Shown: in pieces, positions 29,147 through 35,390 of the stretch
Position numbering within the stretch: the stretch's first letter is position 1
Layout: each line of letters starts with the position of its first letter
IMG/VR virus record: IMGVR_UViG_3300043256_000036
Coordinates: 1 to 37,057 of that record
DNA length: 37,057 bases
Source of the DNA: a virus
Strand: one strand, 5' to 3'
Program-made: the position numbers and the translations under genes
Notes under the pieces: generated by a model
What the model was told of the DNA's origin: nothing
The model's database searches: none
What the model saw: the letters and a program-made list of their open reading frames with translations, nothing else

Positions 29147-30642
29147 CACCACATCTCCCGCTTCTCGGCTCCGGCCCTGCCGTCAGTGTGGTAAGACCGT
29201 TTGATATCGCCCTCCGGGGTGTAGATCCCCATCCTGGCATCGGGCCACGGCTTCCTAGTCATTGGGCCGTAGATCCAATCCTCTACATAGGTGCGAGCAT
29301 CTTGGGGTAACGGGGCCAAGAGCCCCGAGACAAAGCTAAGAAGGGCAACGTGGGGCCGCTGAGAATACTGGGAGGTCTTAGTCACTCTCATATCACCAAA
29401 CTCGTAGAGTCCGGCCATCAGGTAGTCGTGCTCCGCCGGGATGGCGGCTTCGTGGTGGAACCGGATCGAGTTGAAGGTCTTCTCGTAGAGCAGCTCGGTG
29501 AGGCGGTGAAACGGGAGCTCGCCCATCAGCGGGGTGTCGTGCTCCATCATCAGCACCGTGGCGTCTTCGGGATAGACCAGCGGCAGCACGTCCTTGATGG
29601 TTCCGGCCTGATGCTTCCACACTCCCGAGTAGTGGATCTCGGTCTCGGGCCAGTAGAGATTGGCGTGATAGCAGACCCGGCGGATGTGCTCCTCATAGGT
29701 CGAGCGTGAGTCAGAGTCATGGGGACCATCGAAGGCGATGATGATCCTGTTCCCCGGCAGACGCTCGCGCACGCTGTCCACGGTCTCTGAGAGAATCTCG
29801 AAGCCAGGGTGCGAGAGGATCGGCGACGCGGTGATGATCGTAGTGATGCGATCTCTCGGTTCCAGCCGAGGCTCTGAATCGATTGAGCGCCATGCGTCCC
29901 AGATATCACGGCGGAACTTGGCCTTGAACCCCGAGTACCAGGGACCGACCAAAGGCGGGGGTTGGCTCATCACCTCGCCGATCTGTGACCAGTCGGCCAG
30001 CACCGTGAACGGATGATCGCCGAGAGTGAATGGCCAGTAGCCCTGATCTCCCGCGGGTGAAGTGGCATCGAGGATCGGCACCGCTCCCGCTTCGAGCGCT
30101 TCCCACATCCTAAAGGTCTCCGGTCTGACGTTGCCCGCGGGACACGGCGCCCATTCCGCTTTCCACAGAGTCTTGATGTAATCGGCAGGCGGGAGTCCAG
30201 AGGTAAACGCCTCTGTCTCCAAGGGCTCCCCGAGCTTGCGAAGTGCTTCCATCGCCGAGTGCCGGCGAGAGTTGGTGACCTGGCCTGAGAACGTCCAACC
30301 CTCTTTATCCATCGGTATGTCCGCTTTTACGAGAACTTGCCGAGTGTGCGGCGTGTAGCCGAGTGGCACCGCGCGGTCAGGCCGGTAAGCCAGGCCGAGG
30401 TTGGGGGTCATCTTCCACACCGGGTGCTCGACCTCCCAGAACGGACATTCGCCCTCTTCGTCGGAGGTGATCATCACCAGCGTCGGCTTGGTCAGATAGT
30501 CATTAATCACCGAGCCGTGACGCCAATGGCCAGGCGTAACCAGGATGTTGGGGTAGTCGATGCCTATAAGCAGATCGGCGAGCATGGTCTGATCCCAATA
30601 GCCACGGCCGGGTGACTCGATAAACGATTCCCAGGTAATCAT
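29143..30642 (-). CDS. Bifunctional glycosyltransferase fusion
   Basis: This 499-residue protein has two parts. Residues about 1-255 resemble an exostosin-like or GT-B transferase: TFSGQVTNSRRHSAMEALRK, then APCPAGNVRPETFRMWEALE and AGAVPILD, the donor-site ending. Residues about 285-460 are GT-A-like: ITTIITASPILSHPGFEILS, then VLMMEHDTPLMG with an EHD motif in place of the usual DXD. Two active sites in one chain suggest synthesis of a disaccharide. ATG 30642 is chosen over an upstream start at 30690; no clear Shine-Dalgarno precedes either. Confidence 0.7.
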   Translation of the reverse strand: MITWESFIESPGRGYWDQTMLADLLIGIDYPNILVTPGHWRHGSVINDYLTKPTLVMITSDEEGECPFWEVEHPVWKMTPNLGLAYRPDRAVPLGYTPHTRQVLVKADIPMDKEGWTFSGQVTNSRRHSAMEALRKLGEPLETEAFTSGLPPADYIKTLWKAEWAPCPAGNVRPETFRMWEALEAGAVPILDATSPAGDQGYWPFTLGDHPFTVLADWSQIGEVMSQPPPLVGPWYSGFKAKFRRDIWDAWRSIDSEPRLEPRDRITTIITASPILSHPGFEILSETVDSVRERLPGNRIIIAFDGPHDSDSRSTYEEHIRRVCYHANLYWPETEIHYSGVWKHQAGTIKDVLPLVYPEDATVLMMEHDTPLMGELPFHRLTELLYEKTFNSIRFHHEAAIPAEHDYLMAGLYEFGDMRVTKTSQYSQRPHVALLSFVSGLLAPLPQDARTYVEDWIYGPMTRKPWPDARMGIYTPEGDIKRSYHTDGRAGAEKREMWW

Positions 30643-30790
30643 GACAGGGGGCCGGGGCGAAAGGAGGGGGCACCGCCAAGCCAACTGCAAACCCCTCCCC
30701 CTGCTGATAGTGTTATTTGGATATCCAGTGACGCGTCTGGGTTACCGCGGCGGTTTTTCGTCACTCGCGCCACTTGCTGTCTTGGCGCAT
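30643..30790. other. Gap between FkbM and fusion glycosyltransferase genes
   Basis: This 148-base gene-free stretch contains a ten-base palindrome TGGATATCCA (30718-30727), the imperfect hairpin described separately and an A/T-rich piece (AAATAACACTAT, minus strand) that could hold a weak promoter. An eight-codon frame at its upstream end is too short to call. Confidence 0.6.
30663..30698 (-). terminator. Possible terminator or attenuator hairpin
   Basis: On the minus strand GGAGGGG (30698-30692) can pair with CCCCTCC (30669-30663) across a 22-nt loop, followed by TTTCG. The long loop and short U tract make it weak. It lies just before the fusion glycosyltransferase start and could attenuate that gene. 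Confidence 0.3.
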
Positions 30791-31447
30791 TCATGTAAAC
30801 CATACGTTTCTCTGGGTCTCCCCGAGCGTATCCCCGGTGATCTCGGTGCCCTCTACGTCGGCTCTATACCCCATCGCGATCAGGTCATCGATCATGGTCG
30901 GATAGTAGGTGTCGAACTCGGGCGAGCACTCCAGTAGCATCGGCGGTTTTAGGATAGTGATGATCGGATCACACACCCTGAGTACCTCGTCTTCTGATCC
31001 CTCCACGTCGCTTTTGATGAAGCGGACATCTTCGTAGTAGAGCACCGGCAGGTCCTCGACCCAGGCACTCTCCACCCCGATTCTTACTCCATAGTTGCGG
31101 GCATTGATCTGAAGTAGCTCGCAGTTGACCGGATCGGCGTCTGTGGCTTGCACGTCGAGTCCGGCGAGAGCGAACATGATCGCGTACCAACCGATGTGCG
31201 AGCCGAAGTCGAGCGCCATTCCCTCTCTACCCTGGACATAGCGTCGGGACCTCAGCCAGTCAGGGCTTTCCCAAGTGCCATACAGATCGAGGGTCATCGA
31301 GACATCATCCTGGCCGGTGCAGTACCCCTCGAAGCCTGCGTACTTCTGCCAGTCCCAGATGGTGAACGGGCCGAGCGCGGTGTCTACGATCTTGGTGTCA
31401 TGGGTCTTGTGCCCGGCCTGGCAGGCGTTGGCCGCTTGGCGTCTCAT
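30791..31447 (-). CDS. FkbM-family methyltransferase
   Basis: This 218-residue methyltransferase starts at ATG 31447, overlapping the previous stop. It has the SAM-binding loop LDFGSHIGWYAIMFALAGLD and the FkbM signature FIKSDVEGSEDEVLR. FkbM enzymes commonly O-methylate sugars or polyketides. In this block the most natural substrate is a glycan made by the neighbouring transferases; this is inferred. Confidence 0.82.
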   Translation of the reverse strand: MRRQAANACQAGHKTHDTKIVDTALGPFTIWDWQKYAGFEGYCTGQDDVSMTLDLYGTWESPDWLRSRRYVQGREGMALDFGSHIGWYAIMFALAGLDVQATDADPVNCELLQINARNYGVRIGVESAWVEDLPVLYYEDVRFIKSDVEGSEDEVLRVCDPIITILKPPMLLECSPEFDTYYPTMIDDLIAMGYRADVEGTEITGDTLGETQRNVWFT

Positions 31448-31935
31448 TGCATATCTCTTAGTTGGCGGACCATTCCCCGGGTTACGAGACCGCCTAACGC
31501 CCAGTCGGCATCCTCGCCCACACCGAGTAGGACCGTCGAGAAGTTCACCGAGCCTTGCTTTTCGCCATGACCGTTTACAAACTGGAGGCGAGGCGTAGGG
31601 ACAAACAGAGATGTAGCTGCGGCGAATGCTGCTGCCGGTCCTCGCGATGACAAGTCGGCCCGCAAAACGATGACACCGTTGCCGTGAATCACCCACTTGT
31701 CACACCAGGCGAATGGCGCTGAATAGGGCGGGTTGCACCAGATGAACCCTTCCCATGGTTGGACCAGCCCATCGTCGTCAATCGAGAATGAGCGAATAGC
31801 CGGAATCCACGGAACCCCACCAGGAGGGGCACACACGTCCAAGTCAAACGTGACATTCATTTTCTCGAAGATCCATTGGGGCGTGTACCAGTCGTCCGTA
31901 TCTGCGGCGTGAGGGAGCATGAACAAGCGGCTCAT
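31444..31935 (-). CDS. DNA N6-adenine methyltransferase, Dam-type
   Basis: This 163-residue protein belongs to the phage DNA_N-6-adenine-Mtase family. It has DWYTPQWIFEKMNVTFDLDV, CAPPGG, then IWCNPPYS, the catalytic NPPY motif, and VIVLRADLSSRG. It would methylate adenines in phage DNA, which commonly protects against host restriction. ATG 31935 overlaps the stop of the MT-A70 fragment. Confidence 0.88.
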   Translation of the reverse strand: MSRLFMLPHAADTDDWYTPQWIFEKMNVTFDLDVCAPPGGVPWIPAIRSFSIDDDGLVQPWEGFIWCNPPYSAPFAWCDKWVIHGNGVIVLRADLSSRGPAAAFAAATSLFVPTPRLQFVNGHGEKQGSVNFSTVLLGVGEDADWALGGLVTRGMVRQLRDMQ

Positions 31936-31952
31936 TCGGCGTTTCTTGGAGG
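31932..31952 (-). repeat. P cassette, diverged copy at the MT-A70 end
   Basis: The minus strand CCTCCAAGAAACGCCGAATGA matches the P cassette pattern (CCACCAGGAGACACCGAATAATGA) at most positions and codes for PPRNAE. It precedes ATG 31935 of the Dam gene, far from the other copies. Confidence 0.5.
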
Positions 31953-32105
31953 GACGAGAGCAGTGATGATCACGTCGTTATCGACCTCAAGGGAAAGCGT
32001 CGAATAGAATTTTTGCGGGCGACCCTTGTCCACTCTGGCACTCCATGTTCCGCCAAGGATCGGACGCCAAGGCGGATCGGCGACAACGGTGGCAAAGTCG
32101 CTCAT
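31932..32105 (-). CDS. Truncated MT-A70-like methyltransferase
   Basis: This 57-residue ORF from ATG 32105 begins MSDFATVVADPPWRPILGGT and has KFYSTLSLE. DPPW is the catalytic motif of MT-A70 adenine methyltransferases, which need about 180 residues, so only the N-terminal part is present. It ends ALVPPRNAE, a worn P cassette. It probably lacks activity unless it pairs with another protein; it may be a remnant or a small regulatory form. Confidence 0.6.
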   Translation of the reverse strand: MSDFATVVADPPWRPILGGTWSARVDKGRPQKFYSTLSLEVDNDVIITALVPPRNAE

Positions 32106-32617
32106 TGGACTGTCATCCAGCACCACTCCCACTCCACTGAGCTGAGATCAACCTGGGTGATCTCCAGCCCGGCATTAGCCACCAGCTCCGTCATGCGTTC
32201 AACGCTCACCGGATGGCTGAACGGCCCCTCTTCACCTCGAGTCACGAATTGGAATCTAAACGGCCCAGCGACGCATCGCTTGACCTCTGCCAGATAGGTG
32301 GCCTGGTCCCACACTTCGAGATGCTGGAACAGGTTCACCGAGTAGGCGGCATCGACCAGGATCGGGATGGTGTGCCCGTTCCCCAATATCACTCCAGAGA
32401 GGCCATCGACCATGTTGGGCGAGATATCCAGGCCGATGAAATGGGTCAGCGGATGCTGTTGCCGTAGGGGGGTCAAGAATCGTCCAGGGCCACAGCCAAG
32501 ATCCAGCACCCATCGACCGGGCTCGAACGTCATGTCGAGCGCCTCGATGATCGCCGTGGTGTCTGAGTTGAAGACATCGGCCCCCCAGGGGTCGGACGCC
32601 TCCCAATGCTCAATCAT
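32102..32617 (-). CDS. Class I SAM-dependent methyltransferase
   Basis: This 171-residue protein has the SAM-binding motif WVLDLGCGPGRFLTPL (about 36-51) and HFIGLDISPNMVDGL. It is short for the family and carries no specificity domain. Small-molecule or glycan O-methylation is possible. ATG 32617 overlaps the upstream stop. Confidence 0.82.
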   Translation of the reverse strand: MIEHWEASDPWGADVFNSDTTAIIEALDMTFEPGRWVLDLGCGPGRFLTPLRQQHPLTHFIGLDISPNMVDGLSGVILGNGHTIPILVDAAYSVNLFQHLEVWDQATYLAEVKRCVAGPFRFQFVTRGEEGPFSHPVSVERMTELVANAGLEITQVDLSSVEWEWCWMTVQ

Positions 32618-33264
32618 CGCGGGTCGAATCGGTAGTCAACCTCATGATGGTCATCGAGATAGGTGGCGTCATAGCGTAGAAGCTCCATCAGTTGCAGCAG
32701 CTCAGCGTGGATGTGCCCATAACGGTCCTTCATGAAGTCGGGGTGCACCGAGACCCAGACCGTTGGACGGTGATCATCGAGAATGCCCAGCGCGCCGCGC
32801 AGCACAGACAACTCTGAGCCTTCCACATCGATCATCAGCGCAGTCACGGCTTTTGGTAGCCAGGTGGCGAAGTAGTCGAGCGTGACGCGGGGAATATCGG
32901 AGCGCTCATTGAGATGGGCGAAGCCATCCGCTTCCTGGCTCCCGGTCGGTGTCAGGTCGGTGTAGTCGGCAGCAAATCCGATGAACGAGATACCCCGTGC
33001 CAGGTTATTGGCCTTGAAGATGTCAATCGTTTGTTGGCGCCAGTATTCAGACGGGTCGATGTAGTGAACCCTCGGCCCCCATGACGCGTAGAGCGCGGTC
33101 AGGTCGCCTTCCTCGGAACCGACATCAATCAGGGTGTCTTTGTCGCCGAGCCGCTCGAACATATCAGAGAGACGTGGCGCTTCCCACCAGGGCCGCTCGA
33201 TGTGGAACTCGGCGCGGTGTTCTGGAAGTTCTAGCTCCCAGCGGTCATTGATCTTCGCCAGCAT
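32614..33264 (-). CDS. FkbM-family methyltransferase, second
   Basis: This 216-residue protein has LIDVGSEEGDLTALYASWG as the SAM loop and ALMIDVEGSELSVLRGALG as the FkbM signature. ATG 33264 lies within a 23-base repeat, and its first residues MLAKINDRW are encoded by that repeat. It is the second FkbM enzyme of the block; two may methylate different positions of the same glycan. Confidence 0.82.
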   Translation of the reverse strand: MLAKINDRWELELPEHRAEFHIERPWWEAPRLSDMFERLGDKDTLIDVGSEEGDLTALYASWGPRVHYIDPSEYWRQQTIDIFKANNLARGISFIGFAADYTDLTPTGSQEADGFAHLNERSDIPRVTLDYFATWLPKAVTALMIDVEGSELSVLRGALGILDDHRPTVWVSVHPDFMKDRYGHIHAELLQLMELLRYDATYLDDHHEVDYRFDPR

Positions 33265-33265
33265 C
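33243..33265 (-). repeat. D cassette, copy 1
   Basis: Twenty-three bases are identical to 33578-33600. In this copy they encode DAGEDQ at the end of the 112-residue protein and, in another frame, MLAKIN of the FkbM methyltransferase. Confidence 0.9.
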
Positions 33266-33583
33266 CGGGTCTCGTTCGTTTCTCTCGCCACACTTAGCGC
33301 ACTGGAAGTCAGCGCCAGGTTCATTGATCCGACGCCAGTCATGCTCGTCTTTGCACGCTATCCAGCGAGCGTTCTTATGGGGCTGGATCAGCCATGCATC
33401 GGCCTCGGCGGGATCAGCAGCGGTGTAATAACCCGGTGTAAGCCCACCCATCCGAACCATAGGTATCGCATTGGCTACCAGCCGGGCGGCCTCCAATATC
33501 ATGTCAAGGTCTTCGTCGGTCACCTTTGTTTGCGGTTCCTCGTCCCATCGGTCGAGTGCGTCTTGCAATGTTCGTGTGGTCAT
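33245..33583 (-). CDS. Zinc-finger-like hypothetical protein
   Basis: This 112-residue protein from ATG 33583 has a helical N-terminal half (LQDALDRWDEEPQTKVTDED) and a C-terminal half with IACKDEHDW and QCAKCGERN, a possible zinc site (Cys/His plus CxxC). It ends DAGEDQ, encoded by the D cassette. Function unknown. Confidence 0.65.
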   Translation of the reverse strand: MTTRTLQDALDRWDEEPQTKVTDEDLDMILEAARLVANAIPMVRMGGLTPGYYTAADPAEADAWLIQPHKNARWIACKDEHDWRRINEPGADFQCAKCGERNERDPDAGEDQ

Positions 33584-33600
33584 TGATCTTCGCCAGCATC
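33578..33600 (-). repeat. D cassette, copy 2
   Basis: This copy is identical to 33243-33265. It encodes the DAGEDQ end of the 73-residue protein and contains the start ATG 33583 of the 112-residue protein. Confidence 0.9.
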
Positions 33601-33801
33601 ACTAACTTCTATGCGCTCGCTGACCTCGATATGCGTGCGTTGCTCAACTCTCGCGGTGACTCTCCTGCCCGGATCAGCGAGCCGATAGAACATTGCTGAC
33701 TTGTCATCCTCAAGGATGTCTTTGGCGGCGGCTGTGATGTTCTTGGCTTCCACGAAGACGATTGCTCCGTCCTCGTGAATGATTAGATACTGTGCCATCA
33801 T
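33580..33801 (-). CDS. Small hypothetical protein ending DAGEDQ
   Basis: This 73-residue protein begins MMAQYLIIHEDGAIVFVEAK with a strand-turn-strand pattern and a charged end. An AGGAGGA Shine-Dalgarno is followed by ATGATG (33801/33798). It overlaps the 59-residue gene before it. Function unknown; alpha/beta small protein. Confidence 0.65.
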   Translation of the reverse strand: MMAQYLIIHEDGAIVFVEAKNITAAAKDILEDDKSAMFYRLADPGRRVTARVEQRTHIEVSERIEVSDAGEDQ

Positions 33802-33977
33802 TCCTCCTCATCGAAAAAATTCATCGCTATATCCCGCGGGACTAAAGAGAACACATCACCGTTGCGCGGTAGTGGCCTATCTATCTTGCCAGCAATGATG
33901 TCATAACCGCACAGCTCCAACACCACCTCCGTGTTGTATTCACCATCGGTGACTGACAGCGTTTTACCGATCCACAT
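33798..33977 (-). CDS. Small hypothetical protein, 59 residues
   Basis: This 59-residue ORF starts at ATG 33977 directly after a 23-base repeat with AGGAGGA. It begins MWIGKTLSVTDGEYNTEVVL, is mixed alpha/beta with acidic tail (NFFDEEE), and overlaps the next gene. The strong ribosome site makes it convincing. Family unknown. Confidence 0.75.
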   Translation of the reverse strand: MWIGKTLSVTDGEYNTEVVLELCGYDIIAGKIDRPLPRNGDVFSLVPRDIAMNFFDEEE

Positions 33978-33997
33978 TGCGTCCTCCTATTCGATCA
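33975..33997 (-). repeat. G cassette, copy 1
   Basis: Twenty-three bases are identical to 34181-34203. They carry AGGAGGACGCA followed by the start codon of the 59-residue gene. Confidence 0.9.
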
Positions 33998-34183
33998 ATC
34001 TGTCTTTGTCGAGAGAGAGTCCAAGTGTCGCGCCCATTGTTCAGCAGCGTGGCGAATCACCGATTCATCGAGAGCACACACAAAGAGTTCCTCCCCTTCC
34101 TCATCATGTGGGAAGTCTCCCTGACTTCGGTTATACAAAGCACGCCATAGTCGCGCACGCGCACTCGCGTTAACTTCGGGCAT
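33995..34183 (-). CDS. Small helical hypothetical protein
   Basis: This 62-residue protein from ATG 34183, after AGGAGGACGCA, begins MPEVNASARARLWRALYNRS and continues helical, acidic (DEEGEELFVCALDESVIRHA). The next small gene starts after the stop within the other G cassette. Function unknown. Confidence 0.7.
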   Translation of the reverse strand: MPEVNASARARLWRALYNRSQGDFPHDEEGEELFVCALDESVIRHAAEQWARHLDSLSTKTD

Positions 34184-34203
34184 TGCGTCCTCCTATTCGA
34201 TCA
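34181..34203 (-). repeat. G cassette, copy 2
   Basis: This copy is identical to 33975-33997. It runs from the end of the CgeB-like gene (its TAG is inside) to the ATG of the 62-residue gene. Confidence 0.9.
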
Positions 34204-35203
34204 GTGTAACCAGACGTTGCATCCGATGCTCGTAGAGATGGTATTTAATTGTGTGGGATCGGTTGATTTGCGCGTTCTCTGTGCGCCACTCGGGGTCTTC
34301 GAGGGCGTAATCGATGCAAGCCTTGAGGATGTCGAACTCACCGAGGGGATAGGTCACCACGTCGGGATGGTGTACCTCTAGCCCCTTGACCCAAGGATGA
34401 ATGATGAAGCCGCCGCGCCCCGTCGTCTCCGGTATGCGGTCACTCCAGTAGTACGAGGTCTCCCCGGGCAGACAGGAGTCGCCGATCATCACCTTGACCG
34501 AGGCGTAGACGTTGGCGAGATTACGACCTCTGAGCTGTGGCTGGCCCCGGAACGGGAACACTTGGAACCGGCCCCGATACCAGTCACGCAGATGAGTCCA
34601 TAGCGCTTCGCGGTAGGGCGCCCACTCGGCGTGCCCGTAGCCTCGGAGGTTGCCGACAAACCCAACATCGAATCTGTAGGAGTCTCGAACTTCGCCGGGC
34701 TCTGCCTCGTCGCCAAGAATGGCAGGCGGAAACCAGATGTGCCGGGTGGCCCACTGGCTCTGGTGGCCGCCGTCCGCGGTGCACAACAGGTCCATGTGGG
34801 TGAAGAACGGCGAAGGATCGGGACCGAGCGGGCCGCGTTCCTCGCTCTCACGCGCAAGGCCGAACCAGCGATCGAGATGGAACCCGACCTTGGGGACCTT
34901 GACCGCTTCTAGAGCACGGCGTTGCAACTCGCGGTCGGGCGGATCGAAGCCAGCGGTACGGGTCCAGAGTAAGAAGTCGCCTTCGATCAGATCAGGTAGT
35001 TCGGCCCACTCGGTGCGCTGCTCGGGTATGCGCTGGACCTCGTGGCCGATGTTCTCCAGGGCGGTAGCGACGTGGTTCTCGGTGCTCCAGTCCGGGTCGA
35101 AGTTGCCGACGTATGAGACCTTCATCGGCGGGCCCACCAGCGTCCCCCGCGCGGGCTTGCCCTTTCTTGGCCCTTGAAGAATCGGGCCATCACATACCTT
35201 CAT
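34193..35203 (-). CDS. CgeB-like glycosyltransferase
   Basis: This 336-residue transferase of the CgeB/DUF3880 type begins at ATG 35203 (overlapping the stop of the small membrane gene). The family opening MKVSYVGNFDPDWSTENHVA follows 26 residues later, so ATG 35125 is a possible alternative start. Later FPFRGQPQLRGRNLANVYAS and GDSCLPGETSYYWSDRIPET match the donor half, with FIIHPWVKGLE and HHPDVVTYP ending. Probably acts on virion or surface glycan in this cluster. Confidence 0.75.
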   Translation of the reverse strand: MKVCDGPILQGPRKGKPARGTLVGPPMKVSYVGNFDPDWSTENHVATALENIGHEVQRIPEQRTEWAELPDLIEGDFLLWTRTAGFDPPDRELQRRALEAVKVPKVGFHLDRWFGLARESEERGPLGPDPSPFFTHMDLLCTADGGHQSQWATRHIWFPPAILGDEAEPGEVRDSYRFDVGFVGNLRGYGHAEWAPYREALWTHLRDWYRGRFQVFPFRGQPQLRGRNLANVYASVKVMIGDSCLPGETSYYWSDRIPETTGRGGFIIHPWVKGLEVHHPDVVTYPLGEFDILKACIDYALEDPEWRTENAQINRSHTIKYHLYEHRMQRLVTLIE

Positions 35204-35313
35204 GCGTCCCAGTACTCCCAGATGTAATAAGCGAGTGACAGAGCCAGGCCGACTAGGAGTATCACGCCGCCGATTTGTAGACCAACGATTATCGAGTTGA
35301 TTGCGTTCTCCAA
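35200..35313 (-). CDS. Small membrane protein after the capsid terminator
   Basis: This 37-residue ORF from TTG 35313 reads MENAINSIIVGLQIGGVILL then VGLALSLAYYIWEYWDA: one hydrophobic helix with a short acidic end. It begins directly after the terminator hairpin. A longer frame to 35412 would run through the terminator and is rejected. It may start the accessory block. Start codon is uncertain. Confidence 0.5.
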   Translation of the reverse strand: MENAINSIIVGLQIGGVILLVGLALSLAYYIWEYWDA

Positions 35314-35317
35314 TAGC

Positions 35318-35348
35318 AAGAACCCCCAGCATACCACCGGGGGCTCTT
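35318..35348 (-). terminator. Terminator after the major capsid gene
   Basis: On the minus strand AAGAGCCCCC (35348-35339) pairs with GGGGGTTCTT (35327-35318): ten pairs including one G-U around an 11-nt loop, followed by GCTATTGG. It is 43 bases after the capsid stop. Such hairpins commonly keep capsid mRNA high relative to downstream genes; the U tract is short. Confidence 0.65.
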
Positions 35349-35390
35349 GGATTGTGAGTCTCGGAGTGACCCGAGATCTGGTTGGTTTGT

